From assembly GCF_963678635.1 (NCBI RefSeq), contig NC_087064.1:63791548-63855547 (forward strand): a stretch of 64,000 nucleotides of DNA, written 5' to 3'. Every line of letters starts with the position of its first letter. Position 1 is the first letter of the stretch. The stretch comes from Symsagittifera roscoffensis. Lineage: Eukaryota; Xenacoelomorpha; Acoela; Convolutidae. The translations under genes were made by a program, and so were the position numbers. The notes below the pieces were generated by a model. The model was given only the letters and a program-made list of their open reading frames with translations. It searched no databases and had not been told where the DNA came from. Positions 24,101 through 28,401 of the stretch are shown piece by piece.

Positions 24101-27100
24101 GGTCACAAAAAAGCGATTGACTTCTATTTTCTCAAGTAGATTTTATTTTTCAGATTTCTCAGCGGAATAAAAAAGATTACGTATTGATAGTTATCTCAAA
24201 TTCTGTTACCTAAATTTAAAAAAGTATCATTCGTGAGTTGTTCTAGAAATTCGAAGAGCTGAAGTTTTTTTTTCGAAAATTGCAATTTTCTTCGAAAAAC
24301 CATTAGTATTATTTTTTATTTCTTGTTAATGTCTTCTAACTGTCTTGAAAATGTTAAAGGAGAAGTTTTACGAATTATGGAAATAAACCGTGTTTCTGAA
24401 AATGTACTGAGTTATGTATGTTTGATAATAATAATAAATTGTTTCCAAAAGATATCTACTTACAGGTCAATTCATATAAACTTACAAAACAAATCTGAAT
24501 TGTATGGGGGGCTAGCACTGCGCGTTGCAGGTGTCTCATGAATTAGTTTTGCAATTGAAATGCTTAAGTTATGCACTATATAGATTTCAAATTATTACAT
24601 GCGTATATAGTGTACCAAGCGGAACAGCCTACTCGGGACCCCTCTGTCATAATAGATTTTTATTGCACCCAAATTGCCTAATTTTGTATGTTCAAACGTT
24701 CAGTTCATTGATACTTGACTTGAAACTGTGTGTTGTGTTTGCTATTTGTAGGCTGTGCTCCCCTGATGAAGAAGTGTGTGCAGTGCAGAGTGCCCATAGA
24801 CCGGATGAGTGGCTGGACCTTGTGTTGTGGGGGGCAGGGGGTGCCCATAGTGGTGGGGGCTGCAGCTGCTGCCACGGGGGGCAATGTCTCTTTTGCAGCA
24901 CTTAACAACCAAGTGTCCAACAACAACAACCAGCAGCAGAATAGCAAAGTGAACAATTCGGGAGCAAACAACAATGAAGGCGGCAGTGCACAGGCCAAGG
25001 TGCACAATGGAGCACATTCAGGATCAAGTGAGTAGCAAGCCCAAACATGTCGGGTGCATTGCATGATTGTTCGAACTTAGTTGCTCTGAAGTTAGATGTT
25101 TTTTCTTCACTATCATTTTATCCCATTTTGCTATAGTGTCATATTTACCCAAGCAATGCTTGTGTTATAGTATGAACTATCTTTTTTTCCAACCTAAGTC
25201 GCAAATATTGTTTCGACGCAAATATTGTTGAGATAAAGTGTGTTCATTTTGAAAGTGTTCATTTTGATCAATGACCAGCTATTAAGTACAGCCAATGCTA
25301 AGGATTTTAACACATACTATTATTGTTCCGACTCTCGTAACTAAAGTAACGGAATATTTGTGCTCAGGGTGGTTTTTTTCTTCAGACAAATTTCGTCTTT
25401 TTAACTAGCCATTTTTGACGAGTTATTTTTATATCACTCAAGTATTGTTGTCCTGAGCTTAATTTTGGAAAGATATTTCGCCTGTGATCATTTTTCGTAA
25501 AGTTATGGGGTTTTAAAAATTGCCATTTTGGGGCAATTAATGCGCGATAAATTTCGCGCTATTAACGCGTAAGCGGAGGTTTAATTCGTCACCGAACTCG
25601 TTTCAAATTGGTTGAAGGAAGCTTATTTGCCATAATTGATTTGTTACTAGGAGCAAAAGTTGCCACTTTGTACTTCATATGGCGTGTGGGGGATGATTTT
25701 TACGAAATATCTCAAATTAAAAAAATCTTACTTTTTTAAATTTAATTTCAGGTTATTACTGCTCCATAGACTGCTCTATAAATTGAGGCATGTTAGTTAG
25801 TGAATTTCTTTAGTTTTTCAAATTGACTAGAACTGCTAAAGCGTTATAATTGGCGTGAGTCACTTAAAAAACTTTGTAGACTCAAAGTTTTACTCATTTA
25901 GTTTTTCCCAGTAGCGTTATCGGTCTTTTTTTTGCTTGTGTATGCGAAGTGCAATTTCGCCTCTGTGTTAATCCGTTTCTCCTGTATCAAGAGTAGTTTG
26001 GTAAGTTGTCGCGCCATCCCTGGATTATTTTGAGAGTTTGTTATAACAACGATGTCCTGATTTTCTTTCTCATTTTCTATCCAGTTGATATGAAGAGAAA
26101 TCGAGGTGTAGCTTTTTGTATACTTGGTAGTAGGTCAATAAATCAATGTATCAGTAAACCGAAAACGGGCGGTTTAGATCAGTCAACCAAAAATTCATGA
26201 TTCATTTACGTAATCATATTAGCTAAAATTTGAAATTTTTTCAAAGCGACAAACTTTTTCCTCAAAACAAAAATTGAATCAAATTAACTCTTGCCATGAG
26301 CCCCATAGTTTTAAAATTAATGTTCTAGCTCAGGGAAAAATTTTTCGATAAACGTTTAGTTCTGCAATTGATGTAATCATTACGTAATTCGGTTTACTGA
26401 TCTGGTAATTTACTGACACATCGGTGTACTGTACACACCCAGTATACTTATACTTTTATTGTTGCATCTTTCGAAGAAAGTGGCGGATAATTTGTTCTCG
26501 AGGGAATTTTACTCCTGATAATTTCGACATTTCATATAGTAGTTTTTGACAGACAGTTTTTCTACAATCTGAAAGATATTGATGCTTAGGGCTCAAGATT
26601 TAAAAGATATTTTACCCGTGATTAAGAGACAATGAACGTAGTGAGTAATTTTATATAGATCTCGTGATTTGTTTTTTTTTCAAGAGAATGTCTTAATTTT
26701 GAAAATGGAATTTAATTATCAGATTTCCCAGCGAAATACAATTTTTACCTGTTTATTCAGTTTTCTCAAATTGGGTTAATTTTTATCAAAAAGTACCAAT
26801 CATAAATGTTCTGAAAACTCAAAGCATATTTTGTTAAAATTCCAAATTGAAGTTTTTTTTAAAAAAAAACAAGTCAGTTTTTCTGTTTCCTTGCGTTCAT
26901 TGCTATAGTTTTTCTTTCAATTTTCGACTTTTCAAATGAGCGTTTTGATCAATTTTTGAAGCCATCCTAATGATATTGTTGTTTTGAGCTGAAGATTCTA
27001 AAAATTTTTGCCTCTTATTTTTTTGTAAAATTTATTAGGGTTTGCACATTGCTAATTTAAAACAATTGATGCGCGATATATTGTATATTGTGTTCTTATA

Positions 27101-28401
27101 ACACGCGTTACCGGCAAATTTAAACACTTTAACTTGAATTGAGTCAAGCAATTTGTTTTATCAATACGATACGAGACCCTTATTACGCTTTGTTTTAAAC
27201 AGCGTGTGGGATGATAAAAGGTAGACAAAATTGGAATAAAAAATCAATTGTTTTTTTCTTTTTTTTTCGAGTATTGTATCGATTTTTCAAACAAAAACGC
27301 GTTTTATTTAAACTGTTTTGTCATTAGACAAAGGGATCGGATTATTAAAAAGTTGCAAATTGTGTTTTGATATTCGGGCCCAAAATTGAACTCCAAAAAT
27401 GGTTCAATTTTTGTGTTTTTGGTTAATCAAGAATTACTTACAACTACCGCGTTAATTTCTGACACAATTATATCAAAGGGAGGCTATTGTGTAGGGCTAG
27501 AGATTCAAAAGAGTATAATTTCATTTTTTACTGCATGTAATACCAATAAACTTTTTGCGCTTATGAGATAATACTATTCTTAAAGTTTGCCTGGCTACAC
27601 AATAGCCTCACGTTGGTACGAGGGTTAAATTTTGGGCTCGAATTGTGCAAAATAAAAAATATTTTAATTTGGGTAAAGTTCTACGCGTTTTTTTTGAAAT
27701 AACCGCGTTTGAAATAACCGAATTTTCCAATTTTGATTGTTTTGTCCGAATATTTGAAATCAGCACTGAATCAAGCGACATGTTTTAAGTGACTTTAGCG
27801 ATTCGTGCTCATTTGAAACAGAGCAAAGAGAAGCAAAAATTTAATTAGGCCATTAGCAAGTTAGTTATTAGTAAATTTTGAAATTATGAACACCAATCTA
27901 ACCAGTCGTCGTTCTATTATTTTTTGCTAGGACGGTCCCTTCTCAAAAGTATCAATGAAATTGTTGATTTTTCCGAAACTCAACAAGATTTTGTTTTCGA
28001 GCATTTTTTGAAGGCTGTGATAAAAAAGTTGCTGCCAAAGATATAATTTTGGCGATAGAGACGTAAAAAAAACTAGGTTTTTGTTGCGGATAATATTTCC
28101 AAAAGGCAAACAGAGGTTACTTTGGTCCTTTGCCTTTTTTGAGTACCCCTGAAACAAAATGCGCAGCTGTTTAAATAAATTTGTTTTAGACGGAGGGGGT
28201 GATAAAGAGAGGGAGGATGTGTCGAAGCTGAAGCAGCAGCTGCAGGACCTGAAGGAGCAGACGATGTGTCCGATCTGTCTGGACAAACTGAAGAACATGG
28301 TGTTCATGTGTGGCCACGGCTACTGCCAGCTGTGTGGGGACCAGATGGAAGAGTGTCCCATCTGCCGCAAGAAGGTGGAGAAGCGAGTGCTGCTCTTCTG
28401 A
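1..28401 (+). CDS. mib1: mind bomb-type E3 ubiquitin-protein ligase, 3' part, 12 exons (5' end outside window)
   Basis: The exons read as one frame-consistent coding sequence of 799 residues: exons 1-157, 4985-5228, 6132-6296, 6879-7009, 11521-11718, 12301-12452, 13747-13879, 14478-14875, 18634-18889, 19846-19924, 24752-25027 and 28190-28401. Domain order is the end of the MIB REP region, an ankyrin-repeat block, then three RING fingers at the C terminus, the order of animal Mind bomb. In the known family the protein ubiquitinates Delta/Jagged-type Notch ligands and promotes their endocytosis. Human MIB1 is about 1000 residues, so roughly 200 N-terminal residues with the MIB/HERC2 and ZZ domains should lie upstream. 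Residues diagnostic of the family include GHGEW (exon 1), [11 protein letters not shown] (exon 2), RPWIVDEKK (exon 7), [14 protein letters not shown] (exon 8) and LFGPCGH (exon 9). Two low-complexity inserts (exons 2 and 11) look lineage-specific. MIB1 versus MIB2 was judged from memory of motif similarity and the triple RING; no search was run. Confidence 0.95.
705..806. repeat. near-perfect foldback hairpin, about 47-bp arms
   Basis: The left arm starts CAAATAATATTTAGA and contains AAATTTGTTAGCGATGA. The right arm is its reverse complement with few mismatches and ends TCTAAATATTATTTG. The loop is about 8 bases (AATGAAAA). It looks like a palindromic MITE or recent hairpin insertion inside a mib intron. 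No clear target-site duplication was found. Confidence 0.85.
1030..1140 (+). repeat. two direct copies of a hairpin-containing unit
   Basis: CGCTTGCAGTTAGCAAGCG at 1038-1056 and CGCTTGCGATTTGCAAGCG at 1102-1120 each form a small stem-loop. Both are followed by a similar TATCAARTC(A/G)GAAT stretch, giving a spacing of 64 bases. Confidence 0.7.
1570..2660 (+). repeat. imperfect tandem array of the ~160-bp 'TTATGGCCCTCGGAAAAGTC' family
   Basis: Repeated segments share a CTCAAAAACTA..C-like block, a CAAATCTGAGRTT-like block, a GGTTGTGGGAAGCTCC-like block, a CATTAGCGGGGCCACTCAC-like block and a GTTATCGTCCTCGGAAAAG-like block, in that order. Units recur every 150-200 bases with strong decay. Related arrays occur at 7780-8290, 13020-13700 (inverted), 32880-33620 and 38030-39560. 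Short ORFs inside are chance frames. Confidence 0.75.
3040..4512 (+). repeat. large direct tandem duplication (about 0.66 and 0.81 kb copies)
   Basis: Copy 1 (3040-3702) and copy 2 (3703-4512) share the same landmarks in the same order: TTATAAACGTTTTGAATTTT, the hairpin region GATGTGAAGCTCCGCTTCGC, CAATCATGGGGAGCAATATG, CCCCCTCCTATGTATG and GTGTATTAATACGAACCTTC. Copy 2 carries about 150 extra bases near 3790-3900 and 3960-4050. An inverted relative of the central part lies at 12690-12960. Confidence 0.85.
4513..4745 (+). repeat. interspersed repeat, 'AACAGCAAAACTGTAAAG' family
   Basis: The copy starts near GCGAAGCGATAGTCTTTTATATAGG and contains GAACAGCAAAACTGTAAAGC. Other copies with the same order of blocks lie at 7375-7660, 9050-9230, 18150-18410, 23640-24200 (interrupted by a MITE) and, shorter, 26625-26760. 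The family has no coding capacity that I can see. Confidence 0.7.
4985..5228 (+). CDS. mib1: mib exon 2: end of REP region plus Ser/His/Asn-rich insert
   Basis: The acceptor TTGTTTGTAG ends at 4984. The exon opens [12 protein letters not shown], then [13 protein letters not shown], closing the REP repeat as in MIB1. After KLNPPN comes a low-complexity stretch of about 38 residues rich in Ser, His and Asn that is not part of the conserved domain. The donor is CTG|GTAATT at 5229 and the phase is 1. The open frame continues past the donor to 5296, but that tail is intronic. Confidence 0.93.
5670..6012 (+). repeat. composite SINE-like element with tRNA-like segment
   Basis: The order is a 5' TTACGCTAGCGAGC region, TAGTACGAATCTTCTTTTTT, AACCTAACTCGAAATAAAAG, AGTGTTCACTTATG, a tRNA-like segment at about 5857-5930 (box-A-like TGGCTGAGTGGTTAG and box-B-like GTAGAATCCGAGAG, anticodon-like CAT), T-rich spacers, then TTGTCGTGTTCACGATAGTGT. 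The same architecture recurs at 8710-9062 and 15040-15415. A tRNA-Met-like origin is inferred from the CAT loop only. Confidence 0.65.
6132..6296 (+). CDS. mib1: mib exon 3: linker helix and first ankyrin repeat
   Basis: The acceptor CTCACTGGCAG ends at 6131. The split codon makes Asp, then [11 protein letters not shown] and [11 protein letters not shown], which in MIB1 directly precede the ankyrin block. The donor is CTG|GTAAAT at 6297, phase 1. The ACAC-rich tract after the donor is intronic. Confidence 0.93.
6297..6878 (+). other. mib intron with partial repeat of the AAGTCGCAAAT family
   Basis: It includes GTGTATTAATACGAACC at 6481 and AACCTAAGTCGCAAATATTG near 6521, then ATAATAGTGGGACACATTA and TAATTCATCAAATGAACC. 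These blocks match 10180-10400 and 15780-16025. A palindromic CGGTCG/GCGAC-rich patch lies at 6690-6800. Confidence 0.6.
6879..7009 (+). CDS. mib1: mib exon 4: ankyrin repeat
   Basis: The acceptor CCGTGCCTTAG ends at 6878. After a Gly-rich start it encodes [20 protein letters not shown], a canonical ankyrin repeat matching MIB1. The donor is CAG|GTACTC at 7010, phase 0. Confidence 0.93.
7210..7259. repeat. hairpin, about 23-bp arms
   Basis: CTTAACAATCTCTCCTCCTTTC pairs with GAAAGGTGGGGAGATTGTTAAG around a TT-containing loop. A related ACTTAACAATCCCCCGCC occurs at 7071, and AAACAATCCCCCTTT at 23437. It is probably the end of a palindromic repeat. Confidence 0.7.
8710..9062 (+). repeat. composite SINE-like element with tRNA-like segment and 3' hairpin
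   Basis: Same architecture as 5670-6012. CAACCTAACTCACAAATAGA comes first. The tRNA-like segment at about 8828-8895 has TGGCTGAGCGCTTATTGCGC and GAGACTCATAATCTCT, followed by a T10 run. It ends with the hairpin GCGAAGCACAGCTTCGC and CTCTGG at about 9037-9060. The T-rich tail block is duplicated (8899-8945 and 8955-9000). Confidence 0.7.
10180..10911 (+). repeat. long repeat with 5' hairpin and tRNA-like segment
   Basis: It begins with a perfect 8-bp-arm hairpin ACACTAGCGAAGCTAGTGT (about 10183-10201). AAGTCGCAAATTTTTGTGCG, a CACCCCAATAATGGTGGGGC hairpin, a T/A-rich body and a tRNA-like stretch follow (GGCACGTGGCGCAGATGCG, then CGAGTTCAAATATCC with a box-B-like core). The 3' side has TTGCAAAGTTCAACTTTGACTCTGTGTC. 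Relatives are 300-640, 6480-6700, 8390-8700 and 15770-16400. The 136-residue ORF inside is repeat sequence, not a gene. Confidence 0.65.
10641..11175 (+). repeat. near-identical tandem duplication, period 271 bp
   Basis: ACGTCCGAGTTCAAATATCC at 10641 recurs at 10912. The copies match base for base over more than 260 bp except for AAAGTTCAAC versus AAAGTGCAAC near 10780/11050. The join lies in a short AAACTGGAC/GGACG microhomology. The near-identity suggests a recent event (or an assembly duplication). Confidence 0.9.
11521..11718 (+). CDS. mib1: mib exon 5: ankyrin repeats, ends at a GC donor
   Basis: The acceptor GGATGTTTCAG ends at 11520. It encodes [40 protein letters not shown] and [11 protein letters not shown], two ankyrin repeats in the MIB1 order. 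The next exon begins [12 protein letters not shown], so the exon must end at CAG (11718). That makes the donor GC (GCAATT, 11719-11724), a minor but known class of U2-type GC-AG intron. Phase 0. Confidence 0.93.
12301..12452 (+). CDS. mib1: mib exon 6: ankyrin repeats
   Basis: The acceptor TTGTGTGTGTAG ends at 12300. It encodes [19 protein letters not shown] and [18 protein letters not shown]. The donor is CCAGG|GTCAGT at 12453, phase 2. The upstream tract is GT-rich rather than a plain pyrimidine tract. Confidence 0.94.
12453..13746 (+). other. mib intron holding an inverted copy of the first-intron repeats
   Basis: Bases 12690-13700 read in reverse orientation relative to 1570-3440. They include GCATGTCAGCACACAAAGATAG, the hairpin GGCGAAGCGGAGCTTCGCACC, and then the ~160-bp-family blocks (TTGACTTTTCCGAAGGCCATA, AACCCACAACCTCAGACTTG). 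The acceptor-side GTGTGTGAGAGAGAGTCAG lies at 13712-13735. Confidence 0.75.
13747..13879 (+). CDS. mib1: mib exon 7: ankyrin repeat
   Basis: The acceptor GTGTGTGCTTAG ends at 13746; the first base completes Gly with exon 6. It encodes [19 protein letters not shown] and [20 protein letters not shown], nearly invariant in MIB1. The donor is GAG|GTCAGT at 13880, phase 0. Confidence 0.95.
14095..14402 (+). repeat. decayed copy of the CAGGGGCGGAT-type MITE
   Basis: GGGAGGGGACGCCTCCTCCTC, GGCCCAAAGTGTCCCCACTTT, TTTTGTGACATCCACTTTCGG, CGCCTTTGGCTCCAATATATGC and a right end CTCGAGAAAACCCTAGAT parallel the copies at 22314-22665 and 53092-53490, but with deletions. The outer TIRs are damaged. Confidence 0.6.
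14478..14875 (+). CDS. mib1: mib exon 8: last ankyrin repeats and pre-RING linker
   Basis: The acceptor TTGGATTAACAG ends at 14477. It encodes [75 protein letters not shown] and [11 protein letters not shown], closely matching MIB1. This is the longest exon (398 bp). The donor is GAAAA|GTATGT at 14876, phase 2. The open frame runs on to 14984, but that tail is intronic. Confidence 0.95.
15040..15415 (+). repeat. composite SINE-like element with tRNA-like segment and 3' hairpin
   Basis: It starts TTTACACTAGCCAG and has GTGTATTAGTAAGAAACTTC, then AACCGAACTCGTAAATAAAAG. A tRNA-like segment at about 15235-15297 follows (GTGAGTGGTTAGTTTGCGAG, CACAGATCGAATCCGAGACG with a box-B-like core). It ends at the hairpin GCGAAGCACAGCTTTGC and CTCTGTG near 15388-15412. 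Confidence 0.7.
15770..16400 (+). repeat. long repeat with tRNA-like segment (relative of 10180-10911)
   Basis: TACACTTGCGAAGTACGA comes first, then a triplicated AAGTCGCAAATAGTGTTGCG (15805-15860). A body follows with ATAACATGTGCTTTGATATTCG and TAATTCATCAAGTGAACCG. The tRNA-like segment at 16222-16275 has TGGCTGATTGGTTAGTGCGTG. The T-rich 3' part ends at TTGGTCGTGCTCTCGCAACTG. Confidence 0.6.
16409..17600 (-). pseudogene. decayed MULE-like transposase
   Basis: On the minus strand, 17386-17015 encodes [20 protein letters not shown], then [16 protein letters not shown] and [14 protein letters not shown]. This matches the W..DGTFK....LF.QLYTIHA....PLV pattern around the first catalytic Asp of Mutator-like (MULE) transposases; here the usual DGTF reads DRTF. 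Downstream, 16699-16409 encodes [17 protein letters not shown], the NN..EGWH.AF-like C-terminal motif. The parts lie in separate frames with stops between, so the gene is dead. No flanking TIR was identified. A second relic of the same family lies at 57340-57610. Confidence 0.7.
18150..18410 (+). repeat. interspersed repeat, 'GAACTGCAAAAGTGTCAAGGTC' copy
   Basis: GATGAACGTTATTCAGACTC, GTTTGACTTTTGATTTATTT, GGAATGCAAACTCCACTATC and AGGTCACATGAAAA appear in the same order as in 4513-4745, 7375-7660 and 23640-24200. Confidence 0.65.
18634..18889 (+). CDS. mib1: mib exon 9: linker and RING finger 1
   Basis: The acceptor TTTTGTGATTTAG ends at 18633. A variable linker (Ser/Ala/Gln-rich, about 40 residues) precedes [20 protein letters not shown], then [18 protein letters not shown]. 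That is a C-x2-C ... C-x-H ... C-x2-C ... C-x2-C RING characteristic of MIB RING1. The donor is GAG|GTCATT at 18890, phase 0. Confidence 0.95.
19036..19385 (-). repeat. tRNA-like interspersed element, copy with internal inverted repeats
   Basis: TTAGTTTACTTGTTTGGTCCC and CTAGTTTAGATGATTGGG occur on the left. GATTGGGCTCTTTTCCAGTTC pairs with GAACTGGAAAAGAGCCGATGA at 19275. TTTTCTAAAAAGACGAGCCAG and GGATTTCAACATACGCCTTGG on the right are, on the minus strand, a tRNA-like segment with a degenerate box B. It is clearly related to the 266-bp element at 23737-24002. Confidence 0.65.
19396..19447. repeat. poly-C / poly-G hairpin around AACCTAATTTGCAG
   Basis: A run of about 20 C is followed by AACCTAATTTGCAGGT and a run of about 13 G, then AGGGAGGGG. 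The tracts can pair with each other or form G-quadruplex / i-motif structures. Exact run lengths may be sequencing-sensitive. Confidence 0.8.
19674..19678 (-). terminator. pol III T-run terminator of tRNA-Leu
   Basis: AAAAA on the + strand is TTTTT on the - strand, 5 bases beyond the tRNA discriminator base. Confidence 0.6.
19684..19765 (-). tRNA. tRNA-Leu (anticodon CAG)
   Basis: The minus strand reads as an 82-nt cloverleaf with a type-II variable arm. The acceptor stem is GGCAGGA / TCCTGTC with discriminator A and one G-T pair. Box A is TGGCCGAGCGGTCTAAGG. The anticodon stem-loop is CTGCGTTCAGGTCGCAG with CAG, and box B is GGTTCGAATCCC. There is no intron. A T5 run (complement of 19674-19678) follows the 3' end as a pol III terminator. 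It lies antisense within the mib intron between the RING1 and RING2 exons. The fold is intact, so it is probably functional. Confidence 0.95.
19846..19924 (+). CDS. mib1: mib exon 10: first half of RING finger 2
   Basis: The acceptor GCTGTGTGTTTAG ends at 19845. It encodes [20 protein letters not shown], then HMVACDG. The position that is Gly in the usual PCGH is Gln here (PCQH). The donor is GACG|GTAAGC at 19925, phase 1. It is the smallest exon in the gene (79 bp), and RING2 is completed only after a 4.8-kb intron. Confidence 0.94.
20305..20530 (+). repeat. GGCCATAA-rich degenerate repeat
   Basis: TAATGGCCAT, TATGGCCATA or ATTATGGC recurs at least eight times here (for example 20310, 20369, 20400, 20434, 20462, 20496), alternating with GCGGAAACCCC-type words. 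Several units are themselves palindromic (TATGGCCATA). Confidence 0.7.
20543..20897. repeat. internal foldback, ~130-bp arms
   Basis: The left arm 20543-20670 (ATTTGTCATCAAAACTCAATT ... GACATCTTTCTGAATGACG) pairs with the right arm 20758-20897 (GATTTCGCCTTTCAGAAAGAT ... AATTTTGATGACAAATAAG). The loop is 87 bases and itself begins with GGTACTACTATGATAGAGTG, the outer TIR motif of the surrounding element. This suggests nested insertion or rearrangement of a second copy. Confidence 0.8.
22001..22062. repeat. hairpin TTTTTACACAGGCGAAGC / TTCGCTCTGTGTAAAAA with G14 loop tract
   Basis: The arms pair over about 16 bases and the loop contains a run of 14 G. Just upstream, CCTCCCCCCATTCGTTGGGG and GGGAGGAGGGG form another G/C hairpin. 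The stem is the same word (ACACAG-GCGAAGC) seen at the ends of several repeat families in the window. Confidence 0.8.
22314..22665. mobile_element. 352-bp MITE with CAGGGGCGGAT termini (hAT-like)
   Basis: It starts CAGGGGCGGATTTAGG and ends CCTAGATCCGCCCCTG, a 16-bp TIR with two mismatches (one transition, one further base). The interior includes GACCGACCCTAAAATTTTTC and CAAAATTTTGCCTGCGGCG. CAG-starting TIRs of this type are known in hAT-derived MITEs of animal genomes. I could not find an 8-bp target duplication. A longer relative is at 53092-53490 and a decayed one at 14095-14402. Confidence 0.8.
22800..23110 (+). repeat. partial copy, 'GTTATGGGG...TTAACGCGC' family
   Basis: GATTATTTTCCTTAAAGTTATG, CAAATTTGGGATAATCAACG and GCGCAAAATATTGCG match, with decay, the better copies at 25326-25800, 35152-35690 and 35850-36315. 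Confidence 0.55.
23640..24200 (+). repeat. interspersed repeat (AACAGCAAAATTG family) interrupted by a MITE
   Basis: GATGAACGTATTTCAGAATCG and AAAAGTTATAAGATTTTT lie left of the MITE. TTTCGAGGTTTGACTTTTG and CGAACAGCAAAATTGTAAAG lie right of it, in the order of other family members. The 23737-24002 element splits it. Confidence 0.7.
23737..24002 (-). mobile_element. 266-bp TIR element carrying a tRNA-like core
   Basis: The ends are GGTACTAGTTTACTTGTTTG and, reversed, GGTACTAGTTTACTTTTTTG, giving TIRs of about 22 bp with one mismatch. The flanks carry a 7-bp duplication GATTTTT (23730-23736 and 24003-24009). Inside, the minus strand holds TGGCCAGGTTAGCTTAGCGG (box-A-like) and AAGTTCAAATCCCATACTGG (box-B-like), a tRNA-like arrangement. 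It sits within another repeat copy, so the insertion boundaries are unusually clear. Confidence 0.85.
24752..25027 (+). CDS. mib1: mib exon 11: second half of RING2 and Asn/Ala/Gly-rich linker
   Basis: The acceptor TTGCTATTTGTAG ends at 24751. It completes RING2 with [15 protein letters not shown], then TLCCGG. A low-complexity linker of about 65 residues rich in Ala, Asn, Gln, Gly and Ser follows before RING3. MIB1 has a shorter, unrelated linker here. The donor is TCAA|GTGAGT at 25028, phase 1. Confidence 0.94.
25326..25800 (+). repeat. interspersed element, GTTCCGACT / TTAACGCGC family
   Basis: GTTCCGACTCTCGTAACTAAAG comes first, then TTGTGCTCAGGGTGG, TTAACTAGCCATTTTTGACG, AAGTTATGGGGTTTTAAAAATT, TTTCGCGCTATTAACGCG, ATGGCGTGTGGGGGATGA and TTATTACTGCTCCATAGAC. 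The same order is found at 35152-35690 and 35850-36315, and inverted at 37604-38030. Coordinates are approximate. Confidence 0.75.
25801..28189 (+). other. rest of mib last intron
   Basis: AT-rich sequence with small repeat pieces: a hairpin word TATGCGAAGTGCAATTTCGC at 25941, GAACGTAGTGAGTAATTTTATA at 26635, and a decayed GTTATGG/TTAATGCGC-family piece at 26930-27230. No exon or RNA gene was recognised. The last intron ends AG at 28188-28189. Confidence 0.6.
28190..28401 (+). CDS. mib1: mib exon 12: coiled segment, RING finger 3 and stop
   Basis: The acceptor TTTGTTTTAG ends at 28189. It encodes [14 protein letters not shown] (short coiled-coil) and then [38 protein letters not shown], ending RVLLF and TGA. 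This terminal RING is the catalytic RING of MIB proteins, and the hydrophobic C terminus matches the family's RxLLY/F end. Confidence 0.96.

Noticed and set aside
24525-24905. 126-codon ORF ending in a Cys/His-rich stretch over mib exon 11
   Set aside because: It is out of frame with the RING2 completion; the Cys-rich look comes from the GGGG/TGCTGC coding of the Ala/Gly linker in a wrong frame.
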